Positions 53,108-61,044 of a DNA stretch of 64,000 nucleotides are shown here, in pieces. The DNA comes from Marinicrinis sediminis (GTDB lineage Bacteria; Bacillota; Bacilli; Paenibacillales; KCTC-33676). The stretch's first letter is position 1; every line of letters begins with the position of its first letter. The translations under genes and the position numbers were made by a program. Below the pieces are notes generated by a model. It saw only the letters and a program-made list of their open reading frames with translations. It was not told the origin of the DNA and searched no databases. The DNA lies in contig NZ_JBHUMM010000037.1 in NCBI RefSeq assembly GCF_042685085.1, forward strand, positions 144,405 through 208,404, read 5' to 3'.

Positions 53108-54238
53108 TCAGTGCCCGGATTCGTCAGTCCCTGCTTCATTCCCATACAATTCGAGATTGCAGTCCTGAATCGTCATCGTTAATTGTTTGCCCAGATCGAT
53201 CTCATAGTAGGTGTCCAGCTCTTGTCCGGATTCATCCTTGAATACCCGTACGACCGGTCTGCTCGGCATGCCCTTGTTCTGTCCGACGACAATGCCTTCC
53301 GTGCCGTCATTGAGCTTTACCGGAATGCCGGTTGGATACAGCGTGATGACGTATTTGAAGGCATCTACCAAATCGAGATCGAACAACGTTCCTGCCCCGG
53401 CATACAAAACCTCAATGGCTTCGTGAGGCAGCATCGCCTTGCGGTAAGACCGGTTGGTGGTCAGCGCATCAAACACATCTGCGATGGCGATCATTTTTGC
53501 ATAAGGATGCATCTCATCCCCTTTAATTCCTCTCGGGTACCCCGTTCCATCCATGCGCTCATGATGCTGAAAGGCACAGTGCGAGCACAGAAGCGGAATA
53601 TCATGCATTTTGCGAAGCATGTCAAACCCGATAACCGTATGTTCCTTCACCAGGGCATATTCTTCATCCGTCAGGCTGCCCGGCTTCTGCAAGATGTCCA
53701 TGGGCAACTTCAGCTTGCCGATATCATGCAAAATTGCACCCAGTCCGATCTCTGCCAGCTGCTGCTGATTGTAATCCTGGGAACGGGCCAATAGCAGAGT
53801 ATAACAGGTCACATTCAATGAGTGCTGAAAAATATAATGATCGAATATGTAAATATCCGTCAGAAAATGAACAGCGCCTTCACTGTTCATAATGTCATTC
53901 AAAATATCCTGTACGGTCGATTTGAACGATTTGGTGAATTCCGGACTGATGATCGAGGACGTAAACTTGCGATCCTTGATCCCGATCTTGTGAAACTCTT
54001 CCTTGATCGTTTTCATTGCCTTCATTCTAGTCTGCTCGGTGAGCATTTCCTTGACTTCCACATCGGAAGTGCGCGCATCCCGAACATACACAAAATTGAT
54101 CCCCAAATGTTGCAGGGTATCAATCATACGCCGGGTCAGCTTGACGTCCTCGCGAATGAGAGTTTGGCCGCTTTCACTGAATATCGTTTTCGCCAGCACC
54201 ATGCCTTCCGAGCAGTGCTGGATGGGTGTAAATCGCAT
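53108..54238 (-). CDS. HD-GYP domain protein, probable cyclic-di-GMP phosphodiesterase
   Basis: A 376-residue cytoplasmic protein. The HD-GYP domain (~130-320) has LGAILHDIGKLKLPMDILQK, EHTVIGFDMLRKM and AFQHHERMDGTGYPRGIKGDEMHPYAKMIAIADVFDALTTNRSYRKA, with all metal ligands and the GYP signature. The first ~110 residues form a small N-terminal domain seen in Gram-positive HD-GYP proteins. It likely hydrolyses cyclic-di-GMP and may counter the GGDEF protein encoded at 30814. A good promoter lies 50-80 bp upstream. Confidence 0.92.
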   Translation of the reverse strand: MRFTPIQHCSEGMVLAKTIFSESGQTLIREDVKLTRRMIDTLQHLGINFVYVRDARTSDVEVKEMLTEQTRMKAMKTIKEEFHKIGIKDRKFTSSIISPEFTKSFKSTVQDILNDIMNSEGAVHFLTDIYIFDHYIFQHSLNVTCYTLLLARSQDYNQQQLAEIGLGAILHDIGKLKLPMDILQKPGSLTDEEYALVKEHTVIGFDMLRKMHDIPLLCSHCAFQHHERMDGTGYPRGIKGDEMHPYAKMIAIADVFDALTTNRSYRKAMLPHEAIEVLYAGAGTLFDLDLVDAFKYVITLYPTGIPVKLNDGTEGIVVGQNKGMPSRPVVRVFKDESGQELDTYYEIDLGKQLTMTIQDCNLELYGNEAGTDESGH

Positions 54239-54288
54239 CTCTTTATCCCCTGTATCATTTGTCGTGTTTTTCCTGCTGCAAAACCTAT

Positions 54289-54316
54289 CGTATAACTAAT
54301 TCCCCCTCTTTTTCAA
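54289..54316 (-). promoter_or_regulatory. Putative promoter of the HD-GYP gene
   Basis: On the minus strand TTGAAA (54316-54311) and TATACG (54294-54289) are 16 bp apart, about 50 bp before the start codon. Confidence 0.5.
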
Positions 54317-54350
54317 CCCTTTTTCCATCATTTCAGGATGAGCCACACAG

Positions 54351-54404
54351 GCCTGCGCGACAGTACGGTCTCAACTGGTCTGCGCAATCGTACGATCTGC
54401 ACAG
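54351..54404. repeat. Two adjacent 27-bp direct repeats
   Basis: Units 54351-54377 and 54378-54404 agree at about 19 of 27 positions, with CTGCGC and GTACG blocks conserved. Function unknown. Confidence 0.5.
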
Positions 54405-54446
54405 AAGGTCTGTTCACGAAGAGAAAAGGATTACTTGCAGGAACGG

Positions 54447-54494
54447 CAAAAATGGGGCCGCCCACAAGTTTCAGATCTTGTGGCACAGCCCCAT
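54447..54494 (-). terminator. Terminator of gltD
   Basis: ATGGGGC (54452-54458) pairs with GCCCCAT (54488-54494), with an inner CCACAAG / CTTGTGG stem; on the minus strand TTTTT follows. Confidence 0.88.
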
Positions 54495-54575
54495 AGCGTG
54501 ATTGCGATAAACCCAAACTGGTCTTCGCCTGTCAGAATGATCGTCATGCATACAACGCAGTCCAGAGATGACGGA

Positions 54576-56054
54576 TTAAGGCAGATGGGTGAAGCCCATC
54601 AGGTAGCGGTCCACTTCCCGTGCAGCCTGCCTGCCTTCCTTGATCGCCCAGGCGACCAGACTCTGGCCCCTGCGCATATCACCTGCTGCAAACACCCCTT
54701 CGCGGCTGGTCATGTGTGTACCGAATTCTGCCTGTACATTGGAGCGTTGATCCTGCTCCAAATCGAGCTGCTCGATCAGAACAGCTTCAGGGCCTGTGAA
54801 TCCCGTGGCAATCAGAACGAGCTGAGCCGGGTGAACCTGTTCGCTGCCGGGAACCTCCACCGGGACCATGCGCCCCTCTTCATTTGGCTCCCATTTTACT
54901 TGAATGGTATGCACGTCGCTGACACGTCCATTTTCCCCTGCAAATCGTTTCGTGGAAATTGCGTACCTTCTCGGATCATGTCCGTATAGGCTCTCTGCTT
55001 CCCGTTGCCCATAGTCTACCTTGTGAATGCGTGGATACTCGGGCCAGGGATTGCCTGCGAGTCTGCTCGTACCGGCCCGGGGCATGATCTCAAACTGCTG
55101 TACACTGCGGCATCCATGACGAATCGCCGTAGCCACACAATCATTTCCGGTGTCGCCCCCACCGATGACGATCACATCCTTGTCCCGGGCTGAAATGTAG
55201 TTATCGTCGGTAAGACCTGAATCGAGCAAACTCTTGGTCGTATCCGTCAAATAGTCCATCGCCTGATAAACCCCTGCCAGGGCCCGTCCCTCTACGTCCA
55301 GCTCACGCGCCCGGGTAGCCCCGCCACAGAGCACCACGGCATCAAACATCCTTTCCAGCTCATCTGCCGGAATATCCTTGCCAATCTCGGTATTGGTCAC
55401 AAATTTAATCCCTTCCGCGATCAGCATATTGACTCTTCTCCAAACCTTTTTCTTGTCGAGCTTCATATTCGGTATGCCATACGTGAGCAGTCCCCCGATC
55501 CGGTCTGCCCGTTCATAGACGGTGACCTGGTGGCCTGCCTGATTCAACTGGGCTGCACAGGCCAATCCCGCGGGACCCGATCCGACCACCGCCACCTTTT
55601 TTCCGGTTCGTTGTGCAGGAGGCTTCGGCACAATCCATCCTTCCCGAAAGCCTTTATCGACGATCGCGTTCTCCATCCGTTTATTGGTTACCGCTGCGTC
55701 CACATAACCGAGGGTGCAGGAACCTTCACACAAGGCCGGACATACACTGCCTGTAAATTCCGGGAAATTATTCGTTTTGTGCAGTCGCTTCAACGCCTCC
55801 CGCCACTGTTTGCGATAAACGAGATCATTCCATTCCGGAATGAGATTGTTCAACGGACAGCCAATCGACATCTCCGACAGCTGTCCAATCTGGCAAAAGG
55901 GCACGCCACAATCCATACATCTTGCTCCCTGTTGGGTCATCCGCTCCTCATCAAGCGGCAACGTAAACTCATTCCAGCTGTAAATGCGCTGCTGCGGTTC
56001 CACCTCACACGGCTTCTCCCGCTCATAATCCAAAAATCCATACGGGTGTCCCAT
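54576..56054 (-). CDS. gltD: Glutamate synthase small subunit
   Basis: A 492-residue NADPH-dependent subunit that supplies electrons to the large glutamate synthase subunit. N-terminal iron-sulfur ligands: CMDCGVPFCQIG, GCPLNNLIPEWNDLVYR and CPALCEGSCTLG. FAD fold: VAVVGSGPAGLACAAQL; NADPH fold: VIVIGGGDTGNDCVATA; late motif LIATGFTGPE. The large-subunit gene is not in the window, which is unusual for a gltAB pair. The radical SAM gene ends 38 bp upstream, so the two may share a transcript. Confidence 0.93.
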   Translation of the reverse strand: MGHPYGFLDYEREKPCEVEPQQRIYSWNEFTLPLDEERMTQQGARCMDCGVPFCQIGQLSEMSIGCPLNNLIPEWNDLVYRKQWREALKRLHKTNNFPEFTGSVCPALCEGSCTLGYVDAAVTNKRMENAIVDKGFREGWIVPKPPAQRTGKKVAVVGSGPAGLACAAQLNQAGHQVTVYERADRIGGLLTYGIPNMKLDKKKVWRRVNMLIAEGIKFVTNTEIGKDIPADELERMFDAVVLCGGATRARELDVEGRALAGVYQAMDYLTDTTKSLLDSGLTDDNYISARDKDVIVIGGGDTGNDCVATAIRHGCRSVQQFEIMPRAGTSRLAGNPWPEYPRIHKVDYGQREAESLYGHDPRRYAISTKRFAGENGRVSDVHTIQVKWEPNEEGRMVPVEVPGSEQVHPAQLVLIATGFTGPEAVLIEQLDLEQDQRSNVQAEFGTHMTSREGVFAAGDMRRGQSLVAWAIKEGRQAAREVDRYLMGFTHLP

Positions 56055-56092
56055 TTATACATCCCCTCCCATTTGGTTTGAATGGTCCCGAT

Positions 56093-57049
56093 TCAAGCAA
56101 AATGATCCGTATACTTCTGACATCGATGATGTTTCAAAAAGGAAGACAGCGCTTCCGGCATCTGCGTGTATAACTGATCCAGACGCGTCCCCTCCAAGAC
56201 ATTGCCGATTTTCTTCGGATAGCCGAGCTCACAGATGAGAATATCCCCGTTACTGTGTATATGAAGCTGTTTCATACCCTCCATGCAGCGCGGGAAATTC
56301 ACCCCTTCTGTACGCAGGATCAGCGGAGTCAGGGGGTGTGAAGGATCAAGGTCTACACAGGTGAAATACATCTCGGAATCGTAAGCCTTGTGTTGTATCA
56401 GAGACCATAGGGTCTGCTCGGTATCGAATGGCTTCAACTGCTGCTTCCACCTTCGCTGTTCTTGTTCAACAGAGATGCCGTATTGAAATTCATGCTTGCG
56501 AACTCCCAGCTCATAAGCCAATTGATAGACCTCAACTAGCAGCGGTTTTGTATCTTGACTAATGATGGTCTCTACGACACATTCAATCTCACTCTGCGCT
56601 GCAAGCTTGATGGCCGCCAATACACGTGCATACCATTCGCTGCTCATGCCTGAAAATTCGGAAAATTGAGGTGCTGATTCTACATGCAAGGAAATATGCA
56701 GGGTGTTGAGCCCGGCCTGCTCCAGTGCAGATATACTTGATGCATTGAGCATGCTGCCATTGGAATTGATCTGTACCTCCAGCCCTTTGCGACGGCAATA
56801 GTCTACCACCTGAATGCAGTCTTCCAGATAGAGAAGCACCTCTCCCCCTGAAAGTTTGATGCGCTTCAAATCAGGCAATTGCTCGATCATGTGTTGAATG
56901 ACGGTAAAAGAAAGCTTCTGTTCTTCCCGGTTTCGCTCATGGGCACAGCAAAACGAACAGCGAAAATTGCATGTTGAGGTCAGGCCAATCTCCAGACTCT
57001 CCAGGCTGGGCCGATCGGCCGGTTCAAGCTCCAGCGATTTGTACCGCAT
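56093..57049 (-). CDS. Radical SAM protein with partial SPASM-like C terminus
   Basis: A 318-residue radical SAM enzyme. The cluster motif is CNFRCSFC (Cys27, 31, 34), followed by IKLSGGEVLLYLEDC (SAM-binding GGE), INSNGSMLNA and LHISLHVESAPQF. The C-terminal third has RCMEGMKQLHIHSNGDILICELGYPKKIG and a final HHRCQKY, resembling a shortened SPASM auxiliary-cluster domain, which occurs in enzymes modifying peptides or proteins. No precursor peptide was seen nearby. The frame opens at 57166; ATG at 57049 follows AAGGGGGAGG and is preferred. The reaction is unknown. Confidence 0.85.
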   Translation of the reverse strand: MRYKSLELEPADRPSLESLEIGLTSTCNFRCSFCCAHERNREEQKLSFTVIQHMIEQLPDLKRIKLSGGEVLLYLEDCIQVVDYCRRKGLEVQINSNGSMLNASSISALEQAGLNTLHISLHVESAPQFSEFSGMSSEWYARVLAAIKLAAQSEIECVVETIISQDTKPLLVEVYQLAYELGVRKHEFQYGISVEQEQRRWKQQLKPFDTEQTLWSLIQHKAYDSEMYFTCVDLDPSHPLTPLILRTEGVNFPRCMEGMKQLHIHSNGDILICELGYPKKIGNVLEGTRLDQLYTQMPEALSSFLKHHRCQKYTDHFA

Positions 57050-57149
57050 AGCCTCCCCCTTTCCAGCCAGTGCTGAATATGGATAGGTATATAGGGAGCA
57101 TTTTATCTTTTCATTTAACGCGTTGCTATAATAAAGATCACAACACGGC

Positions 57150-57192
57150 AAAAAGGCCGAATACAAGCGGACAGTTGCCCTTGCATTCGACC
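57150..57192 (-). terminator. Terminator after the small-protein operon
   Basis: GGCCGAATACAAG (57155-57167) and CTTGCATTCGACC (57180-57192) pair with two G-U wobbles; on the minus strand TTTTTG follows. An 18-bp direct repeat (57178 and 57196) duplicates one arm. Confidence 0.75.
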
Positions 57193-57250
57193 TTACCCTT
57201 GCATTCGATCCCGAAAAACTTCGATGACGAACAGCACCCCGTAATAAGGC

Positions 57251-57619
57251 TTAAACCAGCCCGCCAGACTGCTCGACCAGTTGCAGCGCCTGATGAAACG
57301 TTGCCTCCGGCATGACCGCCGTAAGCAAAACATCCCGTCCGGTAGGTCCATCGTGGCTGCCGTCACTCATTCCGCTGACACTCGGATCGATTGCGGATAA
57401 GATTCCGGCAGACGGATTCGTAAAGCTGGCATCACTCGTGAGATTGCCAATGCTCGCGTCATTCCCTGCCATCGTGTTCATCACCCTGTCTCCGCCACCC
57501 CCCGGATATTTGCTGAAGCGATCGATACGAACGTCTGCTGCTCTCAATGCCTGCAGCTTGCGCATCAGCCCTTCTGCTTCTTCCGGCGTTTTGAAATAAG
57601 CCAATATGTTTTTTTCCAT
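57251..57619 (-). CDS. Small protein related to its neighbour at 57649
   Basis: A 122-residue soluble protein of unknown function. It opens ILAYFKTPEEAEGLMRKLQALRAADVRIDRFSKYPGG and ends DVLLTAVMPEATFHQALQLVEQSGG. The beta-alpha-beta edges, with a Gly/Ser/Asn-rich centre, match the layout of the next protein and recall general-stress (YflT/17M-type) proteins. That relation is tentative. Second or third gene of a three-gene operon. Confidence 0.65.
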   Translation of the reverse strand: MEKNILAYFKTPEEAEGLMRKLQALRAADVRIDRFSKYPGGGGDRVMNTMAGNDASIGNLTSDASFTNPSAGILSAIDPSVSGMSDGSHDGPTGRDVLLTAVMPEATFHQALQLVEQSGGLV

Positions 57620-57648
57620 CGATGTCCCCCTGTCTGTTTGCGGCTCGG

Positions 57649-58038
57649 CTAGATATCCTGTATGTCTCCTCGCGCCTTTTGGATCATCGCAATCGCCTGA
57701 TCGGCATCCTGCTCATCGACATGGAAGGACAGCATGACCTTCCGCTGCTCATCCTTGCGATCCCCCGTTTCATTCTTGTACGAGGTTTCCTCCAGATACC
57801 CGTCGATACCCGCACTCATCATGACCAGATTCTGTCCGTTATACGCCCCCATATTCATCGGAGCACTTCCTTGGGGCACGCCGAAAGTACCGGCCACAAA
57901 TGGATGGTAGCCCTCCGGACGATCATCTTCCATTCGCTCTATCGAGATATCTCGCACCCGCAGGGTATGCAGGTCGGTGGCTGCTCCTTCTGCGGCATCC
58001 TTGTCAGTAAAAAAAGCGGTAATCGGTTTATCTGCCAT
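57649..58038 (-). CDS. Small stress-protein-like gene, paralogue of the one at 57251
   Basis: A 129-residue soluble protein. It opens PITAFFTDKDAAEGAATDLHTLRVRDISIERMED and ends KVMLSFHVDEQDADQAIAMIQKARGDI; the centre is rich in Gly, Asn and Met. The same fold layout as the protein at 57251 suggests duplication. ATG at 58038 is preferred over the GTG at 58050, which lies too close to AGGAGG. Function unknown. Confidence 0.65.
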   Translation of the reverse strand: MADKPITAFFTDKDAAEGAATDLHTLRVRDISIERMEDDRPEGYHPFVAGTFGVPQGSAPMNMGAYNGQNLVMMSAGIDGYLEETSYKNETGDRKDEQRKVMLSFHVDEQDADQAIAMIQKARGDIQDI

Positions 58039-58056
58039 TATTCTCTCCACCTCCTG

Positions 58057-58215
58057 TTATCCTTCCTCCTGACGCTTGTCCGCAGCATCTGCCCGCTTCA
58101 ACGCTTCCAAATCTGCTGCGTCCGCCTGATCCATAGAAAATTCAACATCTTCATTTTTGGAAATGGGGAGCTTTTGCTCCTGCGTTGCCTGTCCGGCTGG
58201 ACGTTTGGCATTCAT
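58057..58215 (-). CDS. 52-residue YfhD-like small protein
   Basis: ATG at 58215, with GGAGGTG upstream, opens a 52-residue acidic protein containing KNEDVEFSMDQADAADLE and RADAADKRQ. This pattern resembles the YfhD family of short Bacillales proteins (recalled, not searched). It is first in a three-gene operon with the genes at 57649 and 57251; its stop is 18 bp before the next start. Confidence 0.6.
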   Translation of the reverse strand: MNAKRPAGQATQEQKLPISKNEDVEFSMDQADAADLEALKRADAADKRQEEG

Positions 58216-58275
58216 CGGCCACACCTCCTCCTATTTCCGTTAGGATAAGCGATTGACTGAAAAGTTATGCCAAAT

Positions 58276-58323
58276 AAAAAAACCTCCTGCTTCACCTTTC
58301 TGTAAAGAGGAGAAGAGGAGGTC
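58276..58323 (-). terminator. Terminator of the peptide-synthetase operon
   Basis: ACCTCCT (58283-58289) pairs with AGGAGGT (58317-58323), with an inner CTTC/GAAG stem; on the minus strand TTTTTTTATTT follows. Confidence 0.85.
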
Positions 58324-58344
58324 AATGAACCTTATTCATATCCG

Positions 58345-59658
58345 TTACATGTTTATCGATGGTTCCGGGTGCAGATGAGGCAGGCTTCGCTCGTTCATCA
58401 CCAGTGTGATCGCGCTCTCGATCATGGTCAAGCCTTGCTTCAGCGACTCCTTCTCAATCGTCAGCGGAGGCATGATCTTCAGCACACTTCCGTTTCTGCC
58501 TGCTCGTTCGATCACCAAACCCTGCTCGAAACAGGCCGCTGCAATAGAGGCTGTCAACACATGATACCGATCCTCACCCTCCAGGCGTGCCAAGTCAATG
58601 CCCCAAATCATGCCCATACCCCGAACTTCAATGTCTGGATGCAGCGACTGAATGTTGTGGGAGAGAAACTCACGAATGACGGTTTCATTATGTACCGTCA
58701 GGGCTTGCAGATTGACTTCTTTTCGCCATTCGAGTGCAGCTTTCCCGGTTATAAAGGCGAGTTGATTGCCCCTGAAAGTCCCGTTATGCTCCCCGGGCTT
58801 CCAAATGTCCAGCTCCGGCTTCATCAGCAGCATGGACATCGGCAACCCATAACCGCTAATCGATTTGGACAGCATCACGATGTCCGGCACAATCCCTGCT
58901 CGTTCAAACGAAAGAAAAGGGCCTGTTCTGCCGCAGCCAACCTGAATATCATCACAAATGAGCAAAATATCATGATCGTCGCATAGCTTTCTAAGCCGTT
59001 GCATCCAAGCTGCACTCGCTACACGAATACCACCCTCTGCTTGTATCGTTTCAAAAATAACAGCAGCGGGCTTGTCCACTCCGGAATGACTGTCCGTCAG
59101 AACGTATTCCATGTATGCCATAGAATCCAGCCCGTTTAACTGGGCCGCGTCATCATAGGGAAAAAACGTAACATCATGAAGCGGCATTCCCGCACCGGCC
59201 CGATGAGCTTGGTTGCTCGTGACAGACAGACTCCCCAGGGACATCCCGTGAAAGCCACCCATGAATGAGAAAATGCCGTTTCGCCCCTTCACTTTTCGTG
59301 CCAGTTTCAGGGCGGCTTCTACAGCATTTGTCCCGGTGGCTCCACAAAACTGGACTTTATAATGCAGTCCTGACGGTTCCAAAACACCGGATACGAACGC
59401 TTCCAGGAATGCTTCCTTGGCTCTCGTATACATATCTAAACCATGGACAATACCGTCTGATTGAACATATTCGATCAGATGCTCCTTCAAATAAGACGGA
59501 TTATGACCATAATTCAACGCACCTGCACCTGAGAAAAAATCAAGGTATGGATCACCTGAATCGGTGTACAGCCACTCATCCTTTGCCCGGTCAAAAACAA
59601 CCGGAAAGCTTCTGCAATATGAACGAACATTGGATTCAACTTGTTCGAAAATGTGCAT
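58345..59658 (-). CDS. Diaminobutyrate-2-oxoglutarate aminotransferase (peptide-locus copy)
   Basis: A class III PLP aminotransferase of the EctB type, making L-2,4-diaminobutyrate. Motifs: FFSGAGALNYGHN, FCGATGTNAVEAALKLARKVKG, FMGGFHGMSLGSLSVTSN, LLICDDIQVGCGRTGPF and VMLSKSISGYGLPMSM with the PLP Lys. It is the last gene after the synthetase and MFS exporter, so Dab is probably a building block of that peptide. The frame opens at 59697; ATG at 59658 (MHIFEQVESNVRSYCRSFP) is the family start, giving 437 residues. It is clearly different from the copy at 16989. Confidence 0.92.
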   Translation of the reverse strand: MHIFEQVESNVRSYCRSFPVVFDRAKDEWLYTDSGDPYLDFFSGAGALNYGHNPSYLKEHLIEYVQSDGIVHGLDMYTRAKEAFLEAFVSGVLEPSGLHYKVQFCGATGTNAVEAALKLARKVKGRNGIFSFMGGFHGMSLGSLSVTSNQAHRAGAGMPLHDVTFFPYDDAAQLNGLDSMAYMEYVLTDSHSGVDKPAAVIFETIQAEGGIRVASAAWMQRLRKLCDDHDILLICDDIQVGCGRTGPFLSFERAGIVPDIVMLSKSISGYGLPMSMLLMKPELDIWKPGEHNGTFRGNQLAFITGKAALEWRKEVNLQALTVHNETVIREFLSHNIQSLHPDIEVRGMGMIWGIDLARLEGEDRYHVLTASIAAACFEQGLVIERAGRNGSVLKIMPPLTIEKESLKQGLTMIESAITLVMNERSLPHLHPEPSINM

Positions 59659-59720
59659 ATCTTCCTTCCCTCCCTTTCCATATCTATCACCGAACAATGA
59701 TGGACACCGACCAGCGCCAG

Positions 59721-61019
59721 CTAATTCACTTCCACCGTCTTGGATTCCACCTGACCACCCGCTGGAGCAGGTTCTGCTGGCGGAGTCTGTCTGAAAAATT
59801 CTCGTAAATCCCGGTTTCGATGCGCGAGAGCACCCAGCACAATGAGTGACAGCCCGGAAGCAACCAGAATGTAGGAATAATCAAAGATGTCCAGCATGGC
59901 CCCGTACACCCACATGCCGATCGGAACAGCCAGCGTGGTCACGGTTCCTACGACGCCGAAAATGCTCGCTCTAATGCGTTCTGGAATTTGCAGCTGTACG
60001 AACGAAATCATCGGGATATTGCCCATGGCATTAAAGATACCTGTCAGTGCCAGCAACCCCATATATCCCAAGGTGAGCCACACTGCTCCGTCCGGTAAAA
60101 ATGAAAATTTCGGAAAGACCCACAACACAATCATAAGCGCCTGAAGCTGAATCAGGATAAAGATTTTATTGATGACAAATCGATTGACCTTGTGTACCGC
60201 GACAATCAGCGCCCCAACAATAATCCCGACTGCCAGCGCGGCCTCAATGTAGGAAAGATGATAAGCCGACAGCTTCAGCTGATTGTACACAATATACGGA
60301 AGAACCAGCGATACCGCAGGGGTAATGACAAAATTGGATGCCACGAAAATACCGAGAATGTACTTGATTGCAGCCCGATCCTGAATGTAGCGATACACTT
60401 CCTTCATACTTTCCATATACGATTTCTGTGGTTCATCCGGATCGATTTCGGATTTTCTAAACAGCAGAAGCATATTTAGAAAGCCGGAGAGGATAAAGGA
60501 TATGGCATCCAGCAAAAAAATCATGCCGAGCCCGAGCATACTGTAGGCCACCGCCCCCATTACCGGACCGATAATGCTGATTAAGGCTCCGATACTCTGG
60601 TTGCTCGAATTGACCGCAGCCACCTTTTCTTCCGATACCAGATTCGGAACAGACGCATTGACAGCCAGCGTGAAGAAGGCCTGAAACGTACTCAGTACAA
60701 TGGCATAGGCCGCAAACAGCCAAATTTCAGTCGGCTGAAAATGATAGAGGATCATGAACAGAAAAATGGAAATCCCGCTTAACAAATCACTGTAAATGAG
60801 CACTTTTTTCTTGTCTGCCCGGTCTACGAACACCCCGGCAAAAATATTCACCAGCACACCCGGAATAAATGTAAAGCTGAGAATCAGTGCAAACATGGTC
60901 GCCGATCCGGTGAGATCCAGAATATACAAACTCAAGGCGAAACGAAAAACAGAGGTTCCAATTTCGGAAATTAAACGACTGAGACTGAACAATATGATGT
61001 TGCGTGTATCTCTCATCAA
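59721..61019 (-). CDS. MFS transporter, probable peptide exporter
   Basis: A 432-residue facilitator of the macrolide-exporter-like branch, with about 12 membrane segments (for example FRFALSLYILDLTGSATMFAL, then FTFIPGVLVNIFAGVFVDRADKKK, the loop between segments 2 and 3). It lies 25 bp downstream of the synthetase and before the Dab aminotransferase. Export of, or self-protection from, the peptide is the likely role. A short Pro/Ala-rich tail ends the protein. Confidence 0.87.
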   Translation of the reverse strand: MMRDTRNIILFSLSRLISEIGTSVFRFALSLYILDLTGSATMFALILSFTFIPGVLVNIFAGVFVDRADKKKVLIYSDLLSGISIFLFMILYHFQPTEIWLFAAYAIVLSTFQAFFTLAVNASVPNLVSEEKVAAVNSSNQSIGALISIIGPVMGAVAYSMLGLGMIFLLDAISFILSGFLNMLLLFRKSEIDPDEPQKSYMESMKEVYRYIQDRAAIKYILGIFVASNFVITPAVSLVLPYIVYNQLKLSAYHLSYIEAALAVGIIVGALIVAVHKVNRFVINKIFILIQLQALMIVLWVFPKFSFLPDGAVWLTLGYMGLLALTGIFNAMGNIPMISFVQLQIPERIRASIFGVVGTVTTLAVPIGMWVYGAMLDIFDYSYILVASGLSLIVLGALAHRNRDLREFFRQTPPAEPAPAGGQVESKTVEVN

Positions 61020-61044
61020 TCCTTGCCTCCCATTAGTTGAAGTA

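Larger units (their letters stand above)
54239..54575. other. Intergenic region between the HD-GYP gene and gltD
   Basis: No gene is supported in these 337 bases. They hold the HD-GYP promoter (54289-54316), two 27-bp direct repeats (54351-54404), and the gltD terminator (54447-54494). Confidence 0.7.
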
